Notes: generated from the letters alone by a model not told the origin. 11,947 nt of DNA from JAZDIT01 sp043804755 (GCA_043804755.1 JAZDIT010000031.1:1-11947); one strand, 5' to 3'. Counted from the first letter of the stretch, positions 4,906 to 11,947 are shown. A program made the numbers and translations.

Positions 4906-6662
4906 GTTTCCAAAATTCAAATTCTAAAACTCGGAGCGTTTCGGGTTTTACTTTTGTAGATGTCTTGATCGGCATTTTTTTGATTTCGATCATCTTTTTG
5001 AGTGTTTATGGAATATTCAGGATGAGTATGCTTGTGATAGACCATAATAAAAATAAGATTTCGGCCACCGCGATTGCAAACGGATGGCTGGAAAGGATTA
5101 AAAATATGCCTTATGAATCGGTCGGCACAATAGGAGGTTTTCCTGAAGGGATACTGGAGCAGACGACAACGACGATCCAAAACAACGTTCAGTATACGAT
5201 AGAAAGCAGGATTGATTTCGTCATAGATGATGCCGACGGTACAGAGAATCCGGAAGATGATTGCCCCAACGATTATAAAAGAGTCGAAATAAAGGTATCC
5301 TGGTCAGGTAAGCTTTCGGGTACAGCAAAAGCCGGCACCGATATCGCGCCAAAAAACCTTTCTCAGGAATGTGCTGTCGGCGGCGGTATACTTTCAATTT
5401 CCGTTTTTGACGCGTACAGCGTAATGGTCCCCTCCCCCTTGATAGAAATAAAAAATCCCGTCACGGGTGAAAACATCAAAACTGCGACTCCCGACAGCGG
5501 GATATATAATTTTTCTCTTCCGACTTCGACATACAGAGTAGTAATTTCGAAAGGAGGCTGCAACACTGAAAGAACTTACGGTACGGATGAAATAGCAAAT
5601 CCGAATTCGGCATTACGGAATCCATTATTAATAGAAGGAAAAACCGCCGAAAGGAGTTTTTCGATAGATAAAACCAGCAATTTTTCGATAGACACCCTTT
5701 CTCCATGGGGGACCGAAAATTTTTCAGATTCTTTTCTGGATGAAAATAAAATTTCCGAAAAATCGGATTTGTCGATCGCAGAAGGAGAAATAAATTTGGC
5801 AACGGATACAGAGGGATATGTTGCTTTTGGCAACCTGAAATCAATGGAAATTATTCCCGAAAGCCTGACTTCATGGGATTCTTTTACTTTTACCGATTCG
5901 GAACCGGCGGACACTGATTTAGAATATCATATATATTTTGCTTCCGGTACCCAATGGTATTTGATTCCCGATGAAGATTTGGACGGAAACCTGGCGGGGT
6001 TTGACGAATTCCCCGTAGATTTATCGGGAATTTCTGCCGGAATATATCCCGAATTGAAATTGGCGGCTGATTTTTCAACGGAATCGAGCAGCACATCTCC
6101 CGTCCTTTACGATTGGCAAATTTCATGGATTACCCAAAATCCCACTCCGATACCCGGCGCACTGATACAGTTTTACGGGGAAAAAACGCTTGGAACGGAC
6201 GGCGGCGGAGCCCCGGTTTATAAATGGTCAGTTTCAACGACTTCGGATGATAACGGCCATAAGGAAATTTCTGATTTGGACTTCGATATTTATCATTTTC
6301 CCACATCAACGGGAGAGATGCTCGATCTGGTTTCAACAACGCCCGTATCTCCGGTCAATCTCGGGCCGGGCACGACCTCCGCAATTACGATGTATCTGGA
6401 TGCACAAAATTCTTTATTGCTGACATTGCAAAATTCCGAAACATTGGAGCCGGTATCCCCTGCGAGTGTGAGACTTTACAACAACGGCATCGGCTACGAC
6501 AGCACTCATTATACCGATCCGGGCGGTCAGATTTATTTCATTCCCTTGGGAATTTCGAGCTACAATTTGGAAATCTCTTTGCCAGGTTATAAATCAACTT
6601 CATCTGCGGTTTTCATTTCCGGCGATGAAACAAAAATAATCAAATTGGAACCCGAGGAATAA
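4902..6662 (+). CDS. Large modular prepilin (PilV/GspI position) with beta-sandwich-like domains
   Basis: This 586-aa protein begins with a type III (prepilin) signal: a 15-residue leader ending SVSG, then FTFVD and a hydrophobic helix (about residues 18-38). The +5 position is Asp (D20) rather than the almost invariant Glu. Beyond the pilin head, two segments look like carboxypeptidase-regulatory/CnaB-type beta-sandwich domains. One, about 165-230, contains IEIKNPVTGENIKTATPDSG. The other, about 500-585, contains SPASVRLYNNG and LEISLPGYKS. A middle region (about 250-415) is rich in Ser, Thr and Asp and ends SPVLYDWQISW, like exported beta-rich proteins. Ordinary minor pilins are about 150-200 aa, so most of this protein should project outwards, plausibly as an adhesive or spacer module. 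The exact family is uncertain. It overlaps pilC by four bases and is followed by a second prepilin one base later. Confidence 0.82.
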   Translation: MSFQNSNSKTRSVSGFTFVDVLIGIFLISIIFLSVYGIFRMSMLVIDHNKNKISATAIANGWLERIKNMPYESVGTIGGFPEGILEQTTTTIQNNVQYTIESRIDFVIDDADGTENPEDDCPNDYKRVEIKVSWSGKLSGTAKAGTDIAPKNLSQECAVGGGILSISVFDAYSVMVPSPLIEIKNPVTGENIKTATPDSGIYNFSLPTSTYRVVISKGGCNTERTYGTDEIANPNSALRNPLLIEGKTAERSFSIDKTSNFSIDTLSPWGTENFSDSFLDENKISEKSDLSIAEGEINLATDTEGYVAFGNLKSMEIIPESLTSWDSFTFTDSEPADTDLEYHIYFASGTQWYLIPDEDLDGNLAGFDEFPVDLSGISAGIYPELKLAADFSTESSSTSPVLYDWQISWITQNPTPIPGALIQFYGEKTLGTDGGGAPVYKWSVSTTSDDNGHKEISDLDFDIYHFPTSTGEMLDLVSTTPVSPVNLGPGTTSAITMYLDAQNSLLLTLQNSETLEPVSPASVRLYNNGIGYDSTHYTDPGGQIYFIPLGISSYNLEISLPGYKSTSSAVFISGDETKIIKLEPEE

Positions 6663-6663
6663 A

Positions 6664-7659
6664 ATGAAGATAAACAATCGAAAAAAAGGATTTACCATAA
6701 TCGAAGTATTAGTCGCGATTTTCATTTTTTCTCTTTCCATTGGCTTGATAGTCGGGCTTATCTTCCTTACTTATCAATCGCGGGGATACGCTCAAGAACA
6801 GGCAAAGGCGGTTGATGAAGCCAGAAGGGGGGTGGATGCGATGATAAAAGAAATAAGGGAAACTAGGACGGCAGACAACGGTTCATACCCGATAGAAAGG
6901 GCTGACGACAGGCAGTTTGTTTTCTATGCCGATATCGATAATGACGGAGAGGCGGAAAGGATAAGATATTTTTTGGGGACGATAACTTCGAATAATCAGA
7001 TAAAGGAATGCACGGCTCCTTACAGCGATGGAAGCTGCAGCGTCACCTTTTCAAATCTTTTGACAGTAGGCACTTTAAAGTCAGCCCAAGTCAGGGTTTC
7101 GCTTGACGGAGATCTGGATGCATCCAACGAATATGTCGCGGTTTCGGCCGATGGAACAACGCTTGATGATGATATGTGCAGGACCGGATGCCTACATTGT
7201 GCCGGTGTCTGGCAGGGAAGCACCGTTTTTGACGTAACCTCCCAAGCTTCAAACGGGTCGGTTACTTTTACGGCCAATGCTAATTCTTATGTCAGCCGGC
7301 AATGTCCAGCTTCAAACCCGAACCATGCGATGAAGGCGCAATTCGAATTGAGCTGGGCGGAAGAAATTGTCGGGCAGGGTAATGAATTGAAAAGAGGGGT
7401 GGTGGAACCAGTCGGCAGCCCCGCTAGCTACCCTCTCGATCAGGAAGTGATTTCTCTTATCACCCCGTATGTCCGCAACAATCCGCCGATTTTTAAATAT
7501 TACGACAGCGAGGGCATCGAAATTACGCAACTGCCGGATCGCCTTGAGGATACGAAACTGATGAAGATTTATTTGGTCGTGAATATCGATCCGAATCGTC
7601 CGCCGAATGAATTCCAATTGGAATCCTTCGCACAATTAAGAAATCTTAAAGAAGAATAA
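6664..7659 (+). CDS. PulJ/PilW-like minor prepilin
   Basis: This 331-aa protein has a canonical prepilin signal: a nine-residue basic leader MKINNRKKG, then FTIIE with Glu at +5 and a hydrophobic helix to about residue 35. It should be cleaved and N-methylated by a PilD-type peptidase encoded elsewhere. The region YADIDNDGEAERIRYFLG (about 88-105) and the following beta-rich part resemble the GspJ/PulJ/PilW group. A CxxxCxxC cluster (C172, C176, C179) lies in the middle of the protein and is not part of the usual fold. GAGG at 6655-6658 is a reasonable Shine-Dalgarno ahead of ATG 6664, one of the few in this operon. The next gene starts immediately after its stop. Confidence 0.85.
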   Translation: MKINNRKKGFTIIEVLVAIFIFSLSIGLIVGLIFLTYQSRGYAQEQAKAVDEARRGVDAMIKEIRETRTADNGSYPIERADDRQFVFYADIDNDGEAERIRYFLGTITSNNQIKECTAPYSDGSCSVTFSNLLTVGTLKSAQVRVSLDGDLDASNEYVAVSADGTTLDDDMCRTGCLHCAGVWQGSTVFDVTSQASNGSVTFTANANSYVSRQCPASNPNHAMKAQFELSWAEEIVGQGNELKRGVVEPVGSPASYPLDQEVISLITPYVRNNPPIFKYYDSEGIEITQLPDRLEDTKLMKIYLVVNIDPNRPPNEFQLESFAQLRNLKEE

Positions 7660-9075
7660 ATGATTTCTGCTTTCGGGAAAAAAGGAGTAGTCACCATATA
7701 CCTTATCGTATTCGGAGGGATATTCTTGATTTTATTCAGCGGACTTTCGGTTTTTATTTTGACCCAGCTCCGGCAATCTGCGGAAAGAGAAGCATGGAAT
7801 GAAGCTTTGAATATAGCGGAAGCCGGGATAAATTATTACAGATGGTGCATAAACAATAACGTAGAGGAAGATTGCTTGGCCGAAAAGGATTATTATGACC
7901 CGTCGGGAAATCTGGCAGGCGGATTTTCCCTCCAGGCAAGCTCCACTGTTTCCTGCGGCCAGGATATTAAAAAAGACATCATTTCCACCGGCTGGACGGA
8001 TAAGTTTCCGGAAGTCAAAAGAAAAATTTCTGTTTTATACGCGAGGGCATCCGTGGCGGAATTTTCGTATATTTTGGATGCGAGCGTGTGGATAGGGGCG
8101 GACCACGAAATAAGGGGGCCTTACCATTCCAACGGGGGAATAAGGATGGATGGAGAAAACCAGTCTTTGATAACTTCTGCTTTACCGGAATGGAATTGTA
8201 CGAGCACTTTCGGATGTGCTACTTGCCCGACAGGCGACGGTTGCTACCTTCAAGGACAAAACTGCATGTGTCCGGGCGTATTCACCACGACTTTGAACGG
8301 TAATCCGGGCCTTTTCAGTTTTCCCGTCCTACCATTTAACTTTGTCGGGATTACAATAGATTTGGGATTGATGAAAACCGCCGCTACAACTTCAGGAGTT
8401 TATTTGTTTCCGTCAACCGATATAGATCCGCAGGGCGATGGATACCACATTAAATTTAAGAACAATGGCACCTTTGAAGCATGGATAATTACTGACCTTG
8501 CATCCACTTCAGCTTACAGTTTGGAAGAAGGTGATCACGAAGACTTTTTCACAATAACAAATGAGTATCTATACAATACTTATACGATTCCTACAGCTTG
8601 TTCCGTCATTTTTATCGAAGACAACATCTGGCCAGAAGGAGAAATAAAAGGAAAAGTTACTGTTGCTTCAGCTAATCTGATTGATACTAACCAAGATACG
8701 GACATCGTATTAACTAATGATATTAATTACACAACCCTAGACGGTACCGATGGCCTTGCCTTAATTGGCGAAAGAAATATTCTAATTGGTCCCCAGTCGC
8801 TGGACAAACTGGAATTAAGAGGGATTTTCGTCGCCCAAAACGGACGATTCGGTCGCAATCATTATCCAAACAATTTTCGGGACAAGTTGGAAATTTACGG
8901 TTCAATTGTTAGCAAGGGAAGGGTCGGAACACAATGGGTTGCGGGTGGGCATATAATCTCCGGCTATACCCAGAGAGAGAGCTATTTCGATATGAATTTA
9001 ATTTATAATCCTCCTTCTTTTGTTCCGCACGTCGATCCCGATTTCATGATAATCGACTGGAATGAAATAAAGTGA
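7660..9075 (+). CDS. PilX/GspK-like pilin with cysteine-rich segment
   Basis: This 471-aa protein starts with a short basic leader (GKKG, residues 6-9) and a hydrophobic helix (about 10-34), then an amphipathic helix containing EALNIAEAGINYYRW. This matches the PilX N-terminal pattern found in large minor pilins. The residue at +5 after the Gly is Tyr, not Glu. GspK, the tip subunit of type II secretion pseudopili, also lacks Glu5. The body is beta-rich. Six cysteines cluster at residues 180-204 (180, 186, 189, 195, 202, 204), suggesting disulfides or a metal site. The ATG directly follows the preceding TAA. A possible terminator and a new promoter follow the stop, so this gene probably ends the pilB operon. 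Its function as a tip subunit is inferred. Confidence 0.78.
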   Translation: MISAFGKKGVVTIYLIVFGGIFLILFSGLSVFILTQLRQSAEREAWNEALNIAEAGINYYRWCINNNVEEDCLAEKDYYDPSGNLAGGFSLQASSTVSCGQDIKKDIISTGWTDKFPEVKRKISVLYARASVAEFSYILDASVWIGADHEIRGPYHSNGGIRMDGENQSLITSALPEWNCTSTFGCATCPTGDGCYLQGQNCMCPGVFTTTLNGNPGLFSFPVLPFNFVGITIDLGLMKTAATTSGVYLFPSTDIDPQGDGYHIKFKNNGTFEAWIITDLASTSAYSLEEGDHEDFFTITNEYLYNTYTIPTACSVIFIEDNIWPEGEIKGKVTVASANLIDTNQDTDIVLTNDINYTTLDGTDGLALIGERNILIGPQSLDKLELRGIFVAQNGRFGRNHYPNNFRDKLEIYGSIVSKGRVGTQWVAGGHIISGYTQRESYFDMNLIYNPPSFVPHVDPDFMIIDWNEIK

Positions 9076-9081
9076 AAAGTT

Positions 9082-9116
9082 CGGAAGAGTACCTCTATTT
9101 CAGTCCGCGGTTTTTT
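9082..9116 (+). terminator. Possible weak intrinsic terminator after the PilX-like gene
   Basis: CGGA (9082-9085) can pair with TCCG (9104-9107), and AGAG with CTCT inside it, leaving an unpaired stretch on one side. A run of six T follows at 9111-9116. The stem is poor, but the location after the stop codon and the U-tract fit a weak terminator. Confidence 0.3.
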
Positions 9117-9132
9117 GTTTTGAATTTTTTAA

Positions 9133-9141
9133 TGATATAAT
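9133..9141 (+). promoter_or_regulatory. Extended -10 promoter of the pilMNO operon
   Basis: TGATATAAT is a perfect extended -10 element 15 bases before the pilM ATG. Transcription would start near 9148, giving a leader of about nine nt with no Shine-Dalgarno. TTGTTT upstream (9115-9120) is only 15 bases away and may or may not act as a -35. Confidence 0.5.
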
Positions 9142-9156
9142 TAAAACAATTCAATT

Positions 9157-10296
9157 ATGTCAGACATCTTAAATTTAAAACCGGAAGCATTCGGACTTGA
9201 TATTTCCGACTTTTCGCTTAAGATCGTAAAACTCAAAAAAAAGAAAAAATTTCTCAGTCTTTCTTCTTTTGGTGAAAAAGAAATAAAACCCGGAATAATT
9301 TCGGAAGGAGAAATAAAAGACGGGAAAGCTCTGTCCGGGATCATCAAAGATGCGCTACGTGGGATTTCCGGTTCGAAGTTGGGAACAAAATACGTAATTG
9401 TTTCACTGCCCGAAGAAAAATCTTTTTTGCAGGTAATTCAGCTTCCGAAAATGAAAGAAGAAGAAATAGGCAAGGCTGTCTATTTTGAAGCTGAAAATTA
9501 CGTTCCCATGCCGATAGACCAGGTTTACTTGGATTACCAGATAGTCCCCGCTTTGCGAAATCACCTTGATCATTTGGATGTTTTGATTGCCGCATTGCCC
9601 AAGAAGACCGTCGATCCTTATCTGGGTTGTCTAAAATCGGCCGGACTGAAACCGTTGGTGTTCGAAATAGAATCTCAAGCAATCGCCAGATCGCTGGTTG
9701 ATAAAGAACTGACGGCCTCCCCCGTTTTAATTATCGATTTTGGTGCAACGCGTACCAGTTTTATTATTTTTTCCGGTTATTCCCTAAAATTCACAAGTTC
9801 CCTTCCGATTTCGTCGAAGGGTCTTACCGAAGCTATTTCCAGGAATCTTAAAATGGACATGGAAAAAGCGGAAGATCTGAAGATAAAATATGGTCTGGAG
9901 GATAAAATAAAATTGAAAGCCGGCGGCGGGAAAGAAGCTTCAAAAGAAAGAAGCGAAGTTTTTGAATCATTAATCCCCAGTCTTACCGATCTCATAGAGC
10001 AAATTAAAAAATATTTGGACTATTATCAAACCCATTCGCTCCACGATCATATGCCGCCAAATAATAGGGGTGTATCGAAAATTTTGCTCTCGGGCGGCGG
10101 TTCAAACCTAAAAGGACTGGCTGATTTCCTTTCGCTTGAACTGAAATTACCCGTTGAGTTGGCGAATCCTTGGATTAATATTTTACCTAAGCCTTTAAAG
10201 GAAGTACCAGGGTTGCCGTTCGATAAATCACTGGGATTTGCGACAGCCTTGGGTTTGGCTTTGCGGGGTATCAACTATAAAAAAATCGATGATTAA
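9157..10296 (+). CDS. pilM: Type IV pilus actin-like ATPase PilM
   Basis: This 379-aa cytoplasmic protein has the FtsA/actin-like fold of PilM and the family's usual length. The first phosphate motif is GLDISDFSLKIVKL (13-26). The second is LIIDFGATRTSF, with Asp194. The adenosine motif is LLSGGGSNLKG (about 310-320). The central segment AVYFEAENYVPMPIDQVYLDY is typical of PilM. PilM forms a ring around the motor and binds the N-terminal tail of PilN, whose gene follows with an 8-base overlap. The short 5' leader carries no ribosome binding site. The ATG at 9157 is chosen because it puts the first phosphate motif at the usual distance from the N-terminus. Confidence 0.95.
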   Translation: MSDILNLKPEAFGLDISDFSLKIVKLKKKKKFLSLSSFGEKEIKPGIISEGEIKDGKALSGIIKDALRGISGSKLGTKYVIVSLPEEKSFLQVIQLPKMKEEEIGKAVYFEAENYVPMPIDQVYLDYQIVPALRNHLDHLDVLIAALPKKTVDPYLGCLKSAGLKPLVFEIESQAIARSLVDKELTASPVLIIDFGATRTSFIIFSGYSLKFTSSLPISSKGLTEAISRNLKMDMEKAEDLKIKYGLEDKIKLKAGGGKEASKERSEVFESLIPSLTDLIEQIKKYLDYYQTHSLHDHMPPNNRGVSKILLSGGGSNLKGLADFLSLELKLPVELANPWINILPKPLKEVPGLPFDKSLGFATALGLALRGINYKKIDD

Positions 10297-10843
10297 TCTT
10301 TTGCCGCCCTCAGAAAAACAGAATTTACTTGATGAAGAAAAGGGGAAGCTGATTCTGATTTTGGGTTTGACCCTGGCAATTTTCTTAGTAGCCATCATTA
10401 TGATATTTTTCGCGGTTAATGTCGTTATTTCCAGTGAAGTAAAATCGCAAAAGACCCTTTTGGAGCAGAAAAGCGCGGAATTCAATGAAACGGAAATAAA
10501 GATTTTCCAGGATGAAATAGCTGCCGCAAACAAAACATTATACGATTTGAATTATTTTTATAAAGAAGAGACCGATTTTGTTTCCTTTTTGCAGGAAATA
10601 TCTTCCTTGTTGCCGTCAGGGGTTTTTTTAAAAAACATTTCGATAAATTCAATTGACAAGACAGAAAGCAGGTTTCAGATTTCTTTGTCAGGCTTTGCGC
10701 CAACAGTCGAGAATATGGCGGAACTTCAGGAAAATCTGAAAGTAGAAAAAAATTTCAGTCAAGTTTATATCCCACCTTCTATTTGGGTCAAGCAAAGAGA
10801 TATCGAATTTGATATATCTTTTCAGGCTGTTATCAAAAAATGA
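10289..10843 (+). CDS. pilN: Type IV pilus assembly protein PilN
   Basis: This 184-aa single-pass membrane protein begins MINLLPPSEKQ. The INLLP peptide is the conserved PilM-binding tail of PilN, which fixes the start at ATG 10289 even though the frame is open 17 codons further upstream, inside pilM. A membrane helix spans about residues 20-46. It is followed by a coiled-coil-like stretch (about 48-95) and a ferredoxin-like C-terminal domain facing the cell exterior. PilN pairs with PilO to link the cytoplasmic PilM ring to the rest of the machine. The start overlaps the pilM stop (ATGATTAA), and its TGA overlaps the pilO ATG, so all three genes are translationally coupled. Confidence 0.93.
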   Translation: MINLLPPSEKQNLLDEEKGKLILILGLTLAIFLVAIIMIFFAVNVVISSEVKSQKTLLEQKSAEFNETEIKIFQDEIAAANKTLYDLNYFYKEETDFVSFLQEISSLLPSGVFLKNISINSIDKTESRFQISLSGFAPTVENMAELQENLKVEKNFSQVYIPPSIWVKQRDIEFDISFQAVIKK

Positions 10844-11364
10844 AGCAAAAACAAAAAAATTATTTTATTTTTGGGATTTTGATTTTACTGATTTCCTTTT
10901 TGGTTTTCGCCGGAATTACCCCGGCCTTCAAACTAATTCAAAAAAATTCCGGGGAATTTTCGTCCCAAAGATCGTTGATGATTTTAATGGAAAATGAAAT
11001 GGAGAGTCTTGAATTAATAAGGGAAAATTATCAGGACTACGCGCCCAATCTGGAAAAAATCGACAGTCTTTTCATAAATAGGGAAGCACCGATTGAATTC
11101 ATAAGGTTTTTGGAAAAAATCGCTTCAGACAACAGCGTTTCTATAGCTATTACTCCTTCTATGGCGGAGGAATCTGTGGGACAATCGTGGTCTGAGATGT
11201 ATTTTCAGTTATCAGCCAGCGGTTCTTCTCTCCATTTTTTGAGATTTTTGGATAAACTTCAGAATTCAATCCATTTAATTGAAATTAAAAGCATATCCGT
11301 TCAAAGTAAAGAGGTACCGGGCGATATCGACGCCAGTCTCACCATAAAAGTATTGGCAAAATAA
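10840..11364 (+). CDS. pilO: Type IV pilus assembly protein PilO
   Basis: This 174-aa protein has a short basic cytoplasmic tail (MKQKQKN), one membrane helix (about residues 8-26), a coiled-coil-like region (about 30-75) and a C-terminal ferredoxin-like domain. The domain contains PIEFIRFLEKIASDNSVSIAITPS and a second copy of the FLRFLDKLQ pattern. This is the PilO layout, and the gene directly follows pilN in an ATGA overlap. PilO forms heterodimers with PilN in the inner-membrane alignment complex. The sequence alone is weakly conserved in this family, so the call leans on architecture and position. Confidence 0.88.
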   Translation: MKQKQKNYFIFGILILLISFLVFAGITPAFKLIQKNSGEFSSQRSLMILMENEMESLELIRENYQDYAPNLEKIDSLFINREAPIEFIRFLEKIASDNSVSIAITPSMAEESVGQSWSEMYFQLSASGSSLHFLRFLDKLQNSIHLIEIKSISVQSKEVPGDIDASLTIKVLAK

Positions 11365-11375
11365 GCAAAATTGAG

Positions 11376-11687
11376 ATGAAAATCGTTTTCAAAAATATTA
11401 GGAATATCGTCGGTCAAATCCCGCGGGTTCTCGCAGAGAATTCCTTTTTTGTCGTAATTGTTTCCATAATTCTGACGGTGGCTCTGGGCGCGGTCGTATT
11501 TTACAAATACGATATTTTGGTAAAAAAAAGCGAATTGCAGAATCCGGATGTACCCTTTAAATTTCAGGAGAAAATCTACGAAGAAATTATAGGCGAGTGG
11601 CAGGACAGAGAGAAAATTTTCAACGAGGCTGGCTCAAAACAATATATGGATCCCTTTAAAACATCCGCTCCCGCAGACATTGACTAA
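11376..11687 (+). CDS. Small single-pass membrane protein at the end of the pilMNO operon; function unknown
   Basis: This 103-aa protein has a basic N-terminus (MKIVFKNIRNIVGQIPRVL), one membrane helix at about residues 23-43 and a charged outer part of about 60 residues ending in YMDPFKTSAPADID. I do not recognise the family. It lies 11 bases after pilO in the slot usually occupied by pilP, but lacks the lipoprotein Cys and the beta domain of PilP, and there is no secretin gene for PilP to contact. It may be a small partner of PilN/PilO. Only weak purine-rich sequence (TTGAG) precedes the ATG. No convincing terminator hairpin follows, although TTTTTT occurs soon after the stop. Confidence 0.75.
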   Translation: MKIVFKNIRNIVGQIPRVLAENSFFVVIVSIILTVALGAVVFYKYDILVKKSELQNPDVPFKFQEKIYEEIIGEWQDREKIFNEAGSKQYMDPFKTSAPADID

Positions 11688-11770
11688 ATAGAGTTTTTTG
11701 GTAATAATTAAATTTATCTCGTTTCAATATCGGGGTCGGAAGTGACGAAATTTCCGGTAAGTTTTGCATC

Positions 11771-11842
11771 GCCCTCATAGTTCAACGGACAGAACACGAG
11801 TTTTCTAAACTTGCAATGGAGGTCCGATTCCTCCTGAGGGCA
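11771..11842 (+). tRNA. tRNA-Arg (anticodon TCT)
   Basis: This is a 72-nt cloverleaf. The acceptor stem GCCCTCA pairs perfectly with TGAGGGC, with discriminator A. The D-stem is GTTC/GAAC. The anticodon stem CGAGT/ACTTG holds the loop TTTCTAA, giving TCT, which reads AGA and AGG. The T-stem is GGAGG/CCTCC. The T-loop reads TCCGATT, with C at position 55 instead of the nearly universal U. CCA is not encoded. The 83 bases between the preceding gene and this tRNA contain no promoter or terminator I would defend. Confidence 0.93.
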
Positions 11843-11862
11843 CCCTTCGACGCAGCTCAGGG
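11843..11862 (+). repeat. Short imperfect palindrome between tRNA-Arg and tRNA-His
   Basis: The 20-base element begins CCCTTCGAC and ends GCTCAGGG. ACCCT (11842-11846) can pair with AGGGT (11859-11863) around a 12-nt loop. It resembles a short repeat of the general form CCCTTCGAC-n-GCTCAGGG that I recall from intergenic regions of several bacterial genomes. Only one copy is in this window, so its repeat status is unproven. Confidence 0.35.
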
Positions 11863-11874
11863 TAAACTTAAAAT

Positions 11875-11946
11875 GGTGGTTATGGTGTAATGGCAGCACT
11901 AGAGTTTGTGGAGCTCTCAGTACGGGTTCGAATCCCGTTAACCACC
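11875..11946 (+). tRNA. tRNA-His (anticodon GTG)
   Basis: The acceptor stem GTGGTTA (11876-11882) pairs with TAACCAC (11939-11945). The extra 5' base G-1 at 11875 pairs with C73 at 11946, the defining tRNA-His feature. The D-stem is GTGT/GCAC. The anticodon stem AGAGT/GCTCT holds the loop TTGTGGA, giving GTG. The T-arm is ACGGG-TTCGAAT-CCCGT. The mature sequence ends one base before the window edge. Confidence 0.95.
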
Positions 11947-11947
11947 C

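Noticed and set aside
5658..5693. Short direct repeat TTTTTCGATAGA in the large prepilin gene
   Set aside because: Two 12-base copies encode the FSID motif once each. This is too little to call a repeat array or mobile element.
5476..5914. Reverse-strand open frames inside the large prepilin gene
   Set aside because: They are shadows of a well-supported forward gene, lack start signals and show no recognisable protein features.
10238..10288. Upstream ATG extending PilN by 17 residues
   Set aside because: It lies inside pilM, and the conserved INLLP motif is expected directly after the initiator Met, which fits ATG 10289.
1..11947. CRISPR array, insertion sequence or prophage
   Set aside because: No regularly spaced repeats, transposase-like frames, terminal inverted repeats or phage genes were seen.

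Overview
The window looks like part of a low-GC bacterial genome of the Patescibacteria (Candidate Phyla Radiation) type. This placement is inferred from three things: a type IV pilus assembly locus with no secretin (PilQ) and no classical PilP, compact genes with weak or absent Shine-Dalgarno sequences, and protein sequences that resemble CPR pilus proteins. The standard bacterial code fits, because TGA ends several genes, including inside ATGA stop/start overlaps.

Left end (1-508), minus strand. A promoter at 429-457 reads leftwards into a tRNA cluster and then into the first 28 codons of an ABC-transporter ATPase that runs off the window. The cluster is the most unusual part of the window. 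A complete tRNA-Pro(TGG) at 271-341 lies inside the anticodon loop of a second tRNA-like gene at 215-394. The two halves of the outer tRNA are joined across the insert by a perfect 10-bp GC-rich inverted repeat. A normal tRNA-Gly(TCC) follows six bases downstream.

Middle (500-9075), plus strand. A membrane histidine kinase and a single-domain response regulator are followed by pilB (assembly ATPase), pilC (platform protein), a 586-aa modular prepilin, a PulJ/PilW-like prepilin and a PilX/GspK-like pilin. The genes from pilB to the PilX-like gene abut or overlap, so they are very probably one operon. The last three could form a pilus-tip complex comparable to GspI-GspJ-GspK.

Right part (9076-11687), plus strand. 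After a short gap holding a possible weak terminator and an extended -10 promoter comes pilM-pilN-pilO (cytoplasmic actin-like ring and inner-membrane alignment proteins) with a 103-aa single-pass membrane protein at the end. No major pilin, retraction ATPase (PilT), prepilin peptidase (PilD) or secretin is encoded here, so these must be elsewhere or absent.

Right end (11688-11947), plus strand. tRNA-Arg(TCT) and tRNA-His(GTG) are separated by a short spacer that holds an imperfect hairpin.

Together the protein genes describe the motor (PilB/PilC), the alignment complex (PilM/N/O plus the small protein) and a set of large minor pilins for a surface pilus. The two-component pair is well placed to regulate it, but that link is inferred only from position.
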